Shown here: positions 51,245 through 60,036 of the stretch, piece after piece | Layout of the letters: each line of letters starts with the position of its first letter | Position numbering within the stretch: position 1 is the first letter of the stretch | NCBI GenBank assembly: GCA_965116695.1 | Contig: OZ220706.1 | Location: 4,898,001-4,962,000, forward strand | From: JAJDTT01 sp965116695 | GTDB taxonomy: Bacteria > Acidobacteriota > UBA6911 > RPQK01 > JAJDTT01 | Reading direction: 5' to 3' | DNA: 64,000 nucleotides | Made by a program: the position numbers and the translations under genes | Notes under the pieces: model-generated | What the model was told of the DNA's origin: nothing | The model's database searches: none | The model's input: only the letters and a program-made list of their open reading frames with translations

Positions 51245-51411
51245 TAGGAGGGGCGACGTTCAGGCGCCGGAGGGGCGACCTTCCAGTCGCCCATTGGATC
51301 GGCGTCTTTCAGGCGCCGGAGGGGTGACTTTCCAGTCGCCCGTTGGATCGGCGTCTTTCAGGCGCCGGAGCGACTTTCCAGTCGCCCATTGGATTGGCGT
51401 CTTTCAGGCGC
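51245..51411 (+). repeat. Three-unit tandem hairpin repeat downstream of ftsZ
   Basis: Units at 51263-51311 (49 bp), 51312-51360 (49 bp) and 51361-51406 (46 bp) each start GGCGCCGGAG and contain GGGCGACCTTCCAGTCGCCC or a close variant, a stem-loop, then TTGGATCGGCGTCTTTCA. A partial unit precedes (51247-51262) and GGCGC follows. The short unit lacks three bases. Likely a dispersed hairpin amplified in tandem that ends or protects the ftsZ transcript. The rest of the 264-bp gap to 51508 has only the palindrome at 51485. Confidence 0.85.
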
Positions 51412-51484
51412 ACTGTATTCTTCCCCCGTCGTCCCTCCGGAGAGGCGGCGCGTGAAACACGCCGCCTGACGCACCGGACCGAAA

Positions 51485-51512
51485 AGGACGCCCACACAAG
51501 GGGCGTCCCTAC
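51485..51512 (+). repeat. GGCACCC-type palindrome, copy 3 (GACGCCC variant)
   Basis: AGGACGCCCACACAAGGGGC then GTCCCTAC. GGACGCCC pairs with GGGCGTCC. The stem has compensating changes relative to the GGCACCC copies (GACGCCC/GGGCGTC), while the flanking ag...ctac is kept. It directly overlaps the 3' end of the Nudix gene on the other strand. Confidence 0.7.
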
Positions 51513-51919
51513 TTCATCTCCAGAAGTTTACGGACGACAGACCTGTTTGCCGGGGGGAGCCGGTAGGTCGAGAGCCGGGACGGTTCCACCCACCTGCCGG
51601 TATCCAGGGTCGGCGGCGACGGCAGCCGGCAGAGGAAGAACCGGATGTCCACCGTCCGCTCCGGGTAACTGTGGTGGGCTCTCCCGTACAATTGCACCGG
51701 GCTTTCGGAGAGGTCCAGGCCCAACTCCTCCCGGACTTCCCGCCTCAGTCCGTCCCGAGCCGATTCCCCCGGCTTCAGCTTCCCGCCCGGGAATTCCCAG
51801 CAGCCCATGAGACTGTCCCGGGTCCGGCGCGGTTGGATCCAGACCCGGCCTTGGGACAAGAGAATGGCAACGGCCACCTCCACGCGGCGGGGCGCCGCCG
51901 CTTTGGTCGGCCGGGTCAC
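51509..51919 (-). CDS. mutT: Nudix hydrolase, MutT (8-oxo-dGTP diphosphatase) type
   Basis: About 136 residues from GTG 51919, which overlaps the stop of the upstream gene as GTGA; a GTG at 51949 is also in frame. The Nudix box is complete: GGKLKPGESARDGLRREVRE followed by ELGL. RVEVAVAILLSQGRVWIQPR and the tryptophan-containing GCWEFPGG are as in MutT. It removes oxidised dGTP, protecting against G:C to T:A errors, or hydrolyses a related nucleotide. Last gene of the pur operon. Confidence 0.87.
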   Translation of the reverse strand: MTRPTKAAAPRRVEVAVAILLSQGRVWIQPRRTRDSLMGCWEFPGGKLKPGESARDGLRREVREELGLDLSESPVQLYGRAHHSYPERTVDIRFFLCRLPSPPTLDTGRWVEPSRLSTYRLPPANRSVVRKLLEMK

Positions 51920-53001
51920 CTGATCCGGCCTCGAGCCTCCACGGTCCACTCCCCCAGGACATCTTGGCCCCGGTAGGGAAAGACGACGTCGTGGAGATTG
52001 ACGGCGCCGCAGATGTGGTTGGGGATGATCCGGAGTCGTTGTCCCACCTTCAGGCGCACGCCGGGGGGGAGCTCCAGAAAGCCGTGCTCCTCATTCATGA
52101 AGAAAAGGGTCATCTCCGGGTAGCCCCGGACCAGTCCATGTCCTTTTTGCGTGCCCGGCCCCAGCGGGTCGTTGGTGAAGGTCTTGGAGCCGCCGTCGAC
52201 GATGACCCGGCCGGGGACGGCGTTGCTGATGACGGTGACCAGCAACGAGGCGGCGCACTGCTCTTCGGTGCAGGTTTTCCATTCCAAGGTGTTGCGGTCG
52301 TTGAAGATGTAGGTCCCGGGACGCATCTCGTCCAGGCCCGGGATCAGGTGGCAGTAAGGTGCGGACGGCGTGCTCCCGCCCGAGATCCGGGGGACGGGGA
52401 ACTTCTCGGCCGCGAAGAGTTCCAGCAGCCGCTGCAGGTCCCTGACCAGCTTTTGGAGGGTATCGGTATTGCCGTCCAGGTCGGGGTGGACATGGCCCGG
52501 GTAGAACATGAGCCCTTCGAAGTCGAGGCCGGGCGTGGCGTCGATGAGACGGGCGAGGCGGACCGCCTCCGGACCGGGCGGCACGCCGCAACGGCGGGCC
52601 CCCAGGTCGATCTCCACGTAGACGGGGATCCGGGCGCCGTCCGCAGCGCGGCCGGTGGTGGCGACGGCCTCCTCCGAGTCGAGGCTGACCGAAACCCGGG
52701 CCCGCTCCAGCACCGCCCGCAGGCGCCGGGCCTTGGCCTCGCCGATGGGAGGATAGGCCAGCATCAGGTCATCGATGCCGGCCTCGCTCATGACCTCGGC
52801 CTCGCCCAGCTTGGCGACGGTGATGCCGTGGGCTCCCAACTTCAACTGCCGCCGGGCCAGGCGAGGCATCTTGTGAGTCTTGATGTGAGGACGTAGAGCG
52901 ACACCGTGCCGGTCGGAGTAAGCCGCCATTCTCCGCAGATTGTCCTCCATGACCTCCACGTCGATGATCATTGCCGGGGTTTCCAGGTCATCGAGTCTCA
53001 T
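51916..53001 (-). CDS. DSD1-like PLP enzyme (D-threonine aldolase / D-serine dehydratase family)
   Basis: 361 residues from ATG 53001 with a GGAGGG site. Fold-type-III alanine-racemase-like barrel: LETPAMIIDVEVMEDNLRRM at the N-terminus, RPHIKTHKMPRLARRQL with the probable PLP lysine (Lys41 or Lys44), VYVEIDLGARRCGV and a C-terminal metal site IPNHICGAVNLHD with His and Cys ligands. Known members cleave D-threonine to glycine and acetaldehyde or dehydrate D-serine. It lies 26 bp behind purN, and aldolase cleavage would supply glycine for purine synthesis, but that link is inference. Confidence 0.83.
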   Translation of the reverse strand: MRLDDLETPAMIIDVEVMEDNLRRMAAYSDRHGVALRPHIKTHKMPRLARRQLKLGAHGITVAKLGEAEVMSEAGIDDLMLAYPPIGEAKARRLRAVLERARVSVSLDSEEAVATTGRAADGARIPVYVEIDLGARRCGVPPGPEAVRLARLIDATPGLDFEGLMFYPGHVHPDLDGNTDTLQKLVRDLQRLLELFAAEKFPVPRISGGSTPSAPYCHLIPGLDEMRPGTYIFNDRNTLEWKTCTEEQCAASLLVTVISNAVPGRVIVDGGSKTFTNDPLGPGTQKGHGLVRGYPEMTLFFMNEEHGFLELPPGVRLKVGQRLRIIPNHICGAVNLHDVVFPYRGQDVLGEWTVEARGRIR

Positions 53002-53027
53002 GGCGGCGCCCTCCGGATGTGACTTGG

Positions 53028-53645
53028 CTAAATTTGTGGACCCCCGGGCAGGATGCGGACTCTTCGGCCCTCGATGCGGACCCGGTCCTGGCAGAGCAGC
53101 TTCAGAGCCTCGGGGTAGATCTGGTGCTCATGCACCAGGATTCGAGCGGAGAGGCTCTCCTCGGTATCGCCTGCTTCGACGGGAACCGGGTGCTGCAGGA
53201 TGATGGGGCCATGGTCCAGCTTCTCGTCCACGAAATGGACCGTGCAGCCGGTGACCTTGGCCCCCCATTCCAGGGCCTGGCGCTGAGCGTGCAGGCCCGT
53301 AAAGGCCGGGAGGAGTGAAGGATGGATATTGAGAATCCGAAGTGGGTACTGTTTCACCAGTTCCGGGCCGAGGATGCGCATGAACCCCGCCAGGCAGACC
53401 AGGTCCACCCGGGCCGAATTCAACTCCCGGGCCAGCAGCCGGCTGTAGGCGTCCCGCCCCACACCCCTGGAGGGGATGCAGACGGTGGGGTAGCCGCGCT
53501 CTCTCGCCAGTTCCAGACCCGCGGCCGAGGCCCGGTTGGAGAGGACCAGGGAGATCCGCGCCGGTATTCGTCCCTCTTCAACGGCGTCGGACAGAGCCCG
53601 GAAATTGGAGCCCCGGCCGCTGATGAGGATGCCGACGTTCTTCAT
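53028..53645 (-). CDS. purN: Phosphoribosylglycinamide formyltransferase
   Basis: 205 residues. VGILISGRGSNFRALSDAVE is the substrate phosphate loop, LVCLAGFMRILGPELV and the catalytic NIHPSLLPAFTGLHAQRQAL follow, and GCTVHFVDEKLDHGPIILQ supplies the catalytic Asp. It transfers the formyl group from 10-formyl-THF to GAR, step 3 of purine synthesis. The start overlaps the purM stop by 4 bp (53642-53645). A formate-dependent purT is not seen. Confidence 0.96.
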   Translation of the reverse strand: MKNVGILISGRGSNFRALSDAVEEGRIPARISLVLSNRASAAGLELARERGYPTVCIPSRGVGRDAYSRLLARELNSARVDLVCLAGFMRILGPELVKQYPLRILNIHPSLLPAFTGLHAQRQALEWGAKVTGCTVHFVDEKLDHGPIILQHPVPVEAGDTEESLSARILVHEHQIYPEALKLLCQDRVRIEGRRVRILPGGPQI

Positions 53646-54664
53646 GCGTATCGGACCCTGCCCTCTCCCTCCCCGATTTCCCCGGCCAGGACGTATTCTT
53701 CTCCGGCCCGATCCAACTCCCCCGCCACCGTGTCGATGCCGTCCCGGTCCACGACCAGGATCATGCCCAGACCCATGTTGAAGGTGCGGTACATTTCGGC
53801 CTCTTCCACCCGCCCCAGATCCTGAATCAGGTGAAAGATGGGGAGATTCTCCCAGCTTCCCCGGCGGACTCGAGCGTCCAGGCCCGGAGGGAGCACCCGG
53901 GCCAGATTGTCCGTGATCCCGCCGCCCGTGATATGCGCCACGGCGTGGAGTTCGTCCTGGCCCACGAGATTGCGGAGAGACGGGAGATAATTTCGGTGCG
54001 GGATCAGCAGCTCTTCGCCGAGGGTCCTTCCCAGGCTCTCGACGTAGGTGTTGACAGTCATCCGCTGCCGTTCGAAAAAGAGTTTCCGGACCAGGGAGTA
54101 GCCGTTGGTGTGAATCCCGGAGGAGGGGAGTCCCACCAGCAGGTCCCCGTTCCGGACCCGGCCCGTGTTGGGGACTCCGGACTCGTCCGCCATCCCCACG
54201 ATGAACCCGGCAAGGTCGTATTCTCCCTCCTGGTAGAAGTCGGGCATCTCGGCGGTCTCACCCCCCAGCAGGACGCAACCGGCTTCCTTGCACCCTTCGA
54301 CCAACCCCTTCACCACTTCCTGGACCACGTGCGGTTCGAGTTTGCCCGTAGCGATGTAGTCGAGAAAGAAAAGGGGACGGGCGCCGTGCACCAGGATGTC
54401 GTTGGTGCAGTGAGCCACCAGGTCCATCCCCACGGTGTCGTGCACACCGGTCAGGAACGCGATCTTGAGCTTGGTGCCCACTCCGTCTGCGCTGGAGACC
54501 AGGACCGGGCTCTCCACTTGGCCGAAGTCGGGGCGGTAGAGTCCCGAGAAGGTCCCGAAATCGGTCAGGACCCGGGAGTCGAAAGTGGATTGGACCAGAC
54601 CCCGGATTCCGGCGTAGGCCCGGTTGGCGGCATCCACGTCCACCCCGGCGTCGCGGTACCTCAT
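53642..54664 (-). CDS. purM: Phosphoribosylaminoimidazole synthetase (AIR synthase)
   Basis: 340 residues. MRYRDAGVDVDAANRAY is the typical start, and the ATP-binding blocks SSADGVGTKLKIAFLTGVHD, MDLVAHCTNDILVHGARPLF and LLGGETAEMPDFYQEGEYDL are complete. ITGGGITDNLARVLPPGL lies in the C-terminal domain. It closes the imidazole ring from FGAM with ATP, step 5 of purine synthesis. It overlaps purF and purN by 4 bp each, so the three are coupled. Confidence 0.96.
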   Translation of the reverse strand: MRYRDAGVDVDAANRAYAGIRGLVQSTFDSRVLTDFGTFSGLYRPDFGQVESPVLVSSADGVGTKLKIAFLTGVHDTVGMDLVAHCTNDILVHGARPLFFLDYIATGKLEPHVVQEVVKGLVEGCKEAGCVLLGGETAEMPDFYQEGEYDLAGFIVGMADESGVPNTGRVRNGDLLVGLPSSGIHTNGYSLVRKLFFERQRMTVNTYVESLGRTLGEELLIPHRNYLPSLRNLVGQDELHAVAHITGGGITDNLARVLPPGLDARVRRGSWENLPIFHLIQDLGRVEEAEMYRTFNMGLGMILVVDRDGIDTVAGELDRAGEEYVLAGEIGEGEGRVRYA

Positions 54665-56091
54665 TTCACCGACGGGTTCTGAGTCATCCCACTATTGGCT
54701 GGCTCGAACAACTTTTTCTGGCCCGAATCTCGAGTGGGCGGGATGGGGTATTTCTCATCGAAGCAGGCTGCGCAGAAGTTCCCCCGGTCGGACACCGATT
54801 CCTTCATCCCCTCCAGGGAGAGGTAGGCGAGACTGTCGGCCAGCACGTGCTTGCGGATCCCCTCGACGGTGTTGTTGGCGGCGATGAGCTCGGCGTGGGT
54901 CGGGGTATCGATGCCGTAGTAACAGGGGGAGACGGTGGGAGGAGAACTGACGCGCAGGTGGACCTCGGTGGCGCCCGCCGAGCGGACCATCTCCACGATC
55001 TTGCGGCTCGTCGTTCCCCGAACCACCGAGTCGTCGCAGAGGACGACCCTTTTCCCCGACAACAGTTCCTGGATGGGGTTCAGCTTGACCTTGACGCCGA
55101 AATGCCGGATGGATTGCTTGGGTTCGATGAAGGTCCTTCCCACGTAGTGATTGCGGATCAGACCGAACTGGAAGGGAATGCCCGACTCCTTGGCGTAGCC
55201 CAGGGCGGCAGTGACGCCCGAATCCGGAACCGGGACCACCACATCCGCGTCGGCCGGAGCTTCACGAGCCAGTTGGCGGCCCATCCGGTAGCGGGCTCCG
55301 TGGACGCTCTGCCCGAAGACCCGGCTGTCCGGCCGGCTGAAATAGACCTGCTCGAAGATGCAGAAGGCGTGGCGCGGCGCGTCGGGTTGCCGAAAGGAAT
55401 GGAGCGAACCGTTCTGGATTCGCAGAATCTCGCCCGGCTCGACGTCCCGCAGATAGCGTGCCCCGATCAGGTCGAAGGCACAGGTCTCGGAGGCGACCAC
55501 GTACGCTTCCTCCAACTGTCCCAGGCAGAGCGGACGCACGCCCATGGGGTCCCGGATGGCGTAGATGCAATCCGGACGCTGCAACAGCATGGAGTAGGCG
55601 CCCCGGATGACCCGAAAGATCTCCAACAGTGCGTCGTCCAGATCCGGCGTCGGACAATGAGCCAGGAGGTGGAGAACGACTTCGGTGTCGCTGGTGGACT
55701 GGAAAATGGCTCCTTCCGCTTCCAGGCTCCGCCGCAGCGATCCGGTATTGACGATGTTCCCGTTGTGGGCCAGCGCGACGGGTCCGCGCCAGGATTGCGT
55801 GACGATGGGTTGGGCGTTGGTCAGCAGGCTCTCGCCCATGGTGGAGTATCGAACGTGGGCCGTGGCCGACAGGCCCGGCAGCCGTTCCAGCTTCTCGTCG
55901 CTGAAGACCTCGGCGACGTAGCCCATTCCCCGTTCCTGGTGCAGGTTCGTGCCGTCGGACGAGACGATCCCGGCCGACTCCTGGCCCCGATGCTGGAGGG
56001 CGTAGAGTCCCAGGTAGGCATGGCGGGCCGCCTCGGAGTGAGAGGCGATGCCGAAGATGCCGCACTCGTCGTGAAACTTGTCCTCGTGCAT
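54661..56091 (-). CDS. purF: Amidophosphoribosyltransferase
   Basis: 476 residues from ATG 56091; an open frame runs to 56220 without similarity. The N-terminal nucleophile is Cys10 in HDECGIFGIAS, so a ten-residue propeptide must be cleaved as in the Bacillus type. The glutaminase domain has ALQHRGQESAGIV and GPVALAHNGNIVNTG. The PRPP loop is VVLCDDSVVRGTTSRKIVEM. Four cysteines (C-terminal CYYGIDTP and NFCAACF) match the 4Fe-4S class. It commits PRPP and glutamine to purine synthesis. Confidence 0.96.
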   Translation of the reverse strand: MHEDKFHDECGIFGIASHSEAARHAYLGLYALQHRGQESAGIVSSDGTNLHQERGMGYVAEVFSDEKLERLPGLSATAHVRYSTMGESLLTNAQPIVTQSWRGPVALAHNGNIVNTGSLRRSLEAEGAIFQSTSDTEVVLHLLAHCPTPDLDDALLEIFRVIRGAYSMLLQRPDCIYAIRDPMGVRPLCLGQLEEAYVVASETCAFDLIGARYLRDVEPGEILRIQNGSLHSFRQPDAPRHAFCIFEQVYFSRPDSRVFGQSVHGARYRMGRQLAREAPADADVVVPVPDSGVTAALGYAKESGIPFQFGLIRNHYVGRTFIEPKQSIRHFGVKVKLNPIQELLSGKRVVLCDDSVVRGTTSRKIVEMVRSAGATEVHLRVSSPPTVSPCYYGIDTPTHAELIAANNTVEGIRKHVLADSLAYLSLEGMKESVSDRGNFCAACFDEKYPIPPTRDSGQKKLFEPANSGMTQNPSVK

Positions 56092-56142
56092 GGACTGTCG
56101 CGTTTCGGAAGGGGCCGAGCGGAGGCTGGCCTCCACGGCGGA

Positions 56143-56171
56143 AATATATTCCCCTGCGGACGGCAAATCAA
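56143..56171 (-). promoter_or_regulatory. Candidate sigma70 promoter of the purF operon
   Basis: Read on the minus strand: TTGATT (56171-56166), a 17-nt spacer and TATATT (56148-56143). Transcription would start near 56135, giving a leader of about 44 nt. The rest of the 383-bp gap to 56474 holds a TTGACA at 56373-56378 that may belong to the TonB receptor gene but lacks a good -10; nothing else was recognised. Confidence 0.6.
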
Positions 56172-56474
56172 TACGGTCAGGGGATAATAGTGTCGGGGTG
56201 TCCCTAGTGGGCACCCTCATTGACTCGGTGAGGACCGGAAAGTGTATGCGCCGCGGTTGGGGTCAGCCCGAGCGCCGAGAAGACCTCTTCGGCCTGTGCT
56301 CTTCAACTCCGGTTCAACGCGGGAGCGGATCATTTTGTCCGGCTTTTTGAGGGAATTTCAGCACGCAAGGGGTTGACAGAGGTCTGGGATATCGTCAGAC
56401 TGTCACATGCCTCCCAGGCTCTTCGAGTGGATATGTGTATCCCAGGCTCAACTAACCTAACGTAGGGGGTTTTG

Positions 56475-59400
56475 ATGGACAGCAAACGATTGTGTCTCGC
56501 GCTGGTTCTGGTGGGACTGAGCTTCGGCTTGGCCCTGGGACAGGGAGACCGGGCCACGGTGGTGGGAACCGTCAGCGACAGCACAGGCGCAGTGATTCCA
56601 GGCGCCGAGGTGTACATGACCCAGATCGCCACCAACCAGGTCCACTCCTCGCTCTCCAGTGACACCGGCCAGTACGCCATGTCGGCGCTGCCGGCGGATG
56701 TGTACGAGATGAGGGTCACCATGCCCGGCTTCAAGACGGAGGTCCGCTCCGGTCTGAAGTTGGATGTGGGGCAGAGCTACCGCATCGACATCGAGTTGAG
56801 CGTCGGTGAGGTGGCCGAGGTGGTGGAGGTCGCTTCCACCGCGCCCATCCTGAAGACCGAGACGGCGGAGTTCGGACAGGTGATCGACAACAAGAAGATC
56901 ATCAGCATCCCGCTGAACCAGAGGGACGTCTTCGGCGTTTTGGGTGGTCTGACTCCGGGCGTCCAGCCGCTGCGCAACGTGGGCGGCGTCACCAGCGGCG
57001 TCGCGTTCAACGTCCGGGGCATGCGCCGGGCCGACAACAACGCCACGCTGGACGGCTCCCAGATGAGCGAGACCAACGGTTCGCTCCAGTTCTTCGCCAA
57101 CCCCGACGCCATTCAGGAGTTTGAGGTCAAGAGCGGCCTCTACGGCGCCGAGTACGGCATCAAGCCGGGCGGCCAGTTCAGCGCCGTCACCAAGAGCGGC
57201 ACCAACGAGCTGCACGGCACCATCTTCTGGTTCCATCGCAACGACAACCTGGATGCCCGGAACTTCTTCGACACCGGCCGCAAGAACGAGTTCAAGCGGA
57301 ACCAGTTCGGCGCCGTGGCGGGCGGACCGGTCATGTTTCCGGGCCTCTATGACGGTCGCGACCAGTCCTGGTGGTTCTTCGCCTACAGCGGTGAGCGGAT
57401 CCGCCAGTTCCGTTCGCTGACGGGCATCATGCCCACGGCGGCGCAGCGGAGCGGCGTCTTTCCCAACACCATCATGGATCCCATGACGGGTGAGCCCTTT
57501 CCCAACAACACCATCCCCACGGACCGGATCGCGCCACAGTCCAGGCTGCTGGGAGATCTCTGGCCGTTGCCCAATACTGACATCAGCCGGGGATTCAACT
57601 ACACCAGCGCCTCCAACGCTCCGGGGCAACGGAACGAGTACATCGTCCGGATGGACATCAAGACGGGAGACGACAGCCGCTGGTTCGGCCGCTTCCTCTT
57701 CAATCAGCGGCCCATCACCTTCGTCAACATCGTCGATGCTTTCACGGTGATCAACGGCTTGGACAACTGGGCCCAGAACATCGTCAACACCAGGAACTTC
57801 GGGACCAACGTGGTCAACGAGTTGGGTCTCCACTTTTACAGGCGCCCCTACAATCCGGGCTTCCCGCCGGGAGGACCTGATCTGGCCAACCAGTTGAACT
57901 TTCCCAACTGGCCCAAGCGTGGTGTGGACCTCAGGGGAACGCCTCGAGTCTCGGTGACCGGCTACCCCACCCTCGGATCCCGCCCCAACCGCGGCCCCGT
58001 CCCCGAGGGACAGTGGGAGCTCAAGGAGAACGTCAGTTGGACCAAGGGCAACCACTACCTGAAGGCCGGTTACCACTACCGGTACCACTACGTCTTCTTC
58101 GGCTTGGAACGGCGCAGTGAGCTCTATTTCACACAACCCAACTGGTACGCTGGGGACACCTTGGCCAACTTCTACCTGGGATACCTTTCCGGATCCCGGG
58201 AGGGAAGCGAGGCTCGTCTGAATCACAACTTCCCCGGCCACTACATCTATTTGCAGGACAGTTGGAAGGCGACCCCCAGGCTGACTCTCCAACTCGGGCT
58301 CCGTTACGAGTTGCGTCAAGGGTGGGAGGACAAGCGGGGATTTTCCACCAACCTCAAGGCCGATTGTGCGCTACGCACCGAGAATCCGATTCCCGACTGC
58401 TATGATCCCCCTCTGCTCCAACAGACCCTCGTGTTTCCCGAGACCGGGCGGTTCGAGCCCCAGGTGAACGTCTTCACCTGGACCAAGAATGGGTTTCAGC
58501 CGCGTCTTGGGCTCTCCTACCGTCTGACGGATCAAACGGTGCTACGGCTCGGCGGCGGCATCTACGGCAACGAGCCGCCGGGCGGCATGATGTACGGCGC
58601 ATCTGCTCTGGGCAATCCCCGGCCGAACTCGGGCCAGAGGGATTTCGAGGCCCTGGCAGCGGCCCCGAACCTCTTCATCTCCAATCCCTACGACGAGTCG
58701 GTTCTGATCGGTGCCGGCGCCGTAACCGTTGGGGGCGGATACGAAGACACCATGCCCCAGTGGTACGTGCCCAACTTCGGCCTGTCCCTCCAGCACCGCA
58801 CCGGCGAGAACAACATGTTCGAGGTCGGATACGAGGGCTCCCGCTCGGTGCACGAGATGCAGGTCTTCCGGTTCAACGACGCGCGTCCGGGCGAAGGGCC
58901 TCGTCAGGAACGGCGGCCCTGGCCCAACATGACCCGCTATTACATGCTCTTGGGCAACGGAGACCAGACCTACCACGGCTTCAACTTCAAGTGGGAGAAG
59001 CGGCCGGGCCAGTACGGCCTGACCTCGCTCCTGGTCTTCAGTTGGGGCAAGAGCATCGACACCACCGGCGGACGCCTCAGCGTCACGGGCGACCCGCGCG
59101 AAGTGAGCCGGAACCTCTGGGCCGACGGCTTCACCTACAAGAACCGGGGCCGGGGCGAAGGCAACATCCCGATGCGGCTGGCCTGGTTGAAGGGTTGGGA
59201 CATCCCCTTCGGACCCGGCCGCGCCTACGGCTCGGACGGCTTCTTCAGCCAGATCTTCGGCGGTTGGAGCGTCTACGCCATCACCACGCTGCAGAAGGGC
59301 CATTGGTATACCGTGTCGACCGCAGACCTGTTGGACGCGGGGAGCAACGCTTCCCAGCGGCCGGACCTGCTCCGGGATCCCAATTCCGGCTCCCGGCGAC

Positions 59401-59699
59401 CGGAGTCCTGGTTTCGGACGGATGCCTTCGCGGCGCCTGCACCCGGCAGGTACGGAAACGCGGGACGCGGCATCGTCGAGGGTCCAGGCACCATCAACGT
59501 GGACTTCTCGCTGTTGCGGGATTTCCACTTGGGTGAGGCGACCCGGATCCAGTTCCGGTTCGAGGCCTTCAACCTGACCAACCACACCAACCTCAACTCA
59601 AACTGGAATACGTTCAACTTCAACCATGGGTCTTTCGGCTCCATCGGATCGGCGCTGACCGCAAGGCAGTTGCAGTTCGGCCTGAAGATCTACTACTGA
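56475..59699 (+). CDS. Oar-like TonB-dependent outer-membrane receptor
   Basis: 1074 residues from ATG 56475, with AGGGGG 8 nt upstream. A signal peptide (RLCLALVLVGLSFGLALGQG) leads into a CarbopepD_reg domain (ATVVGTVSDSTGAVIPGAEV, residues 24-43), a plug (VAFNVRGMRRADNNATLDGS and later FEVKSGLYGAEYG) and a long beta-barrel ending QFGLKIYY with a terminal aromatic. This is the typical receptor expanded in Acidobacteriota. Substrates are unknown and often oligosaccharides or peptides. No SusD-like gene adjoins it. A strong terminator follows. Confidence 0.93.
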   Translation: MDSKRLCLALVLVGLSFGLALGQGDRATVVGTVSDSTGAVIPGAEVYMTQIATNQVHSSLSSDTGQYAMSALPADVYEMRVTMPGFKTEVRSGLKLDVGQSYRIDIELSVGEVAEVVEVASTAPILKTETAEFGQVIDNKKIISIPLNQRDVFGVLGGLTPGVQPLRNVGGVTSGVAFNVRGMRRADNNATLDGSQMSETNGSLQFFANPDAIQEFEVKSGLYGAEYGIKPGGQFSAVTKSGTNELHGTIFWFHRNDNLDARNFFDTGRKNEFKRNQFGAVAGGPVMFPGLYDGRDQSWWFFAYSGERIRQFRSLTGIMPTAAQRSGVFPNTIMDPMTGEPFPNNTIPTDRIAPQSRLLGDLWPLPNTDISRGFNYTSASNAPGQRNEYIVRMDIKTGDDSRWFGRFLFNQRPITFVNIVDAFTVINGLDNWAQNIVNTRNFGTNVVNELGLHFYRRPYNPGFPPGGPDLANQLNFPNWPKRGVDLRGTPRVSVTGYPTLGSRPNRGPVPEGQWELKENVSWTKGNHYLKAGYHYRYHYVFFGLERRSELYFTQPNWYAGDTLANFYLGYLSGSREGSEARLNHNFPGHYIYLQDSWKATPRLTLQLGLRYELRQGWEDKRGFSTNLKADCALRTENPIPDCYDPPLLQQTLVFPETGRFEPQVNVFTWTKNGFQPRLGLSYRLTDQTVLRLGGGIYGNEPPGGMMYGASALGNPRPNSGQRDFEALAAAPNLFISNPYDESVLIGAGAVTVGGGYEDTMPQWYVPNFGLSLQHRTGENNMFEVGYEGSRSVHEMQVFRFNDARPGEGPRQERRPWPNMTRYYMLLGNGDQTYHGFNFKWEKRPGQYGLTSLLVFSWGKSIDTTGGRLSVTGDPREVSRNLWADGFTYKNRGRGEGNIPMRLAWLKGWDIPFGPGRAYGSDGFFSQIFGGWSVYAITTLQKGHWYTVSTADLLDAGSNASQRPDLLRDPNSGSRRPESWFRTDAFAAPAPGRYGNAGRGIVEGPGTINVDFSLLRDFHLGEATRIQFRFEAFNLTNHTNLNSNWNTFNFNHGSFGSIGSALTARQLQFGLKIYY

Positions 59700-59724
59700 T
59701 CCGGGTTCCAGGCTTGATTCCAAG

Positions 59725-59758
59725 GCGCGCCTGCCATTGCGGCAGGCGCGCTTTTTTT
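59725..59758 (+). terminator. Rho-independent terminator of the TonB receptor gene
   Basis: GCGCGCCTGCC (59725-59735), the loop ATTGC and GGCAGGCGCGC (59741-59751) make a perfect 11-bp stem followed by TTTTTTT (59752-59758), 25 bp after the stop codon. Confidence 0.92.
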
Positions 59759-59776
59759 GTGGTTGAAAGAGGGTGG

Positions 59777-59840
59777 GCGGTTCTGCTCAGGCGCAGTAGC
59801 CGCCGTCCAGCAGGATGGTGTTCCCGGCGACATAGGCGGA
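59777..59840 (-). pseudogene. Duplicated 3' end of the SDR gene at 60725
   Basis: 64 bp match 60715-60778 at 58 positions by eye. On the minus strand they encode SAYVAGNTILLDGGYCA and a stop, against SAYVTGHTILLDGGYCA in the full-length SDR. Nothing upstream (59841-59980) has SDR similarity, so it is a fragment, not a gene. Together with the copy at 60715 it forms a direct repeat around the toxin-antitoxin genes. Confidence 0.8.
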
Positions 59841-59982
59841 GAGACCACAACTGCCGACGTCACTGAGTAGTTGCTGGTCAATCGAGCATCCTGCGGAGCT
59901 GTGGACTCTTGACGACGGCCTCGGGTTCCAGCCGACTCCCGGGCGGGCTAGTGGCCGAAGAGGTGCTGGTGCTCGTGCTCGT

Positions 59983-60010
59983 TTTGATTGCAACGCAATC
60001 GTCATATAGA
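59983..60010 (+). promoter_or_regulatory. Promoter and palindromic operator of the toxin-antitoxin operon
   Basis: TTGATT (59983-59988), a 16-nt spacer and TATAGA (60005-60010). GATTGCAACGCAATC (59986-60000) is a palindrome overlapping the -35, the expected site for autoregulation by a ribbon-helix-helix antitoxin. The 337-bp region 59700-60036 otherwise holds the terminator and the SDR fragment. Confidence 0.6.
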
Positions 60011-60036
60011 CTTGTCGAAATCAAGGAGATACGACC

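Noticed and set aside
51245..51411. Possible CRISPR array behind ftsZ
   Set aside because: The units are contiguous tandem copies of 46-49 bp without unique spacers, and no cas genes are nearby.
56373..56401. TTGACA as promoter of the TonB receptor
   Set aside because: At 16-18 nt spacing there is only CAGACT or AGACTG, a poor -10, so it was not listed as a feature.
56472..58319. 620-codon minus-strand frame in the TonB receptor region
   Set aside because: The receptor has a signal peptide, plug, barrel and terminator; the antisense frame is only Val/Leu/Gly/Asp-rich filler typical of GC-rich shadows.
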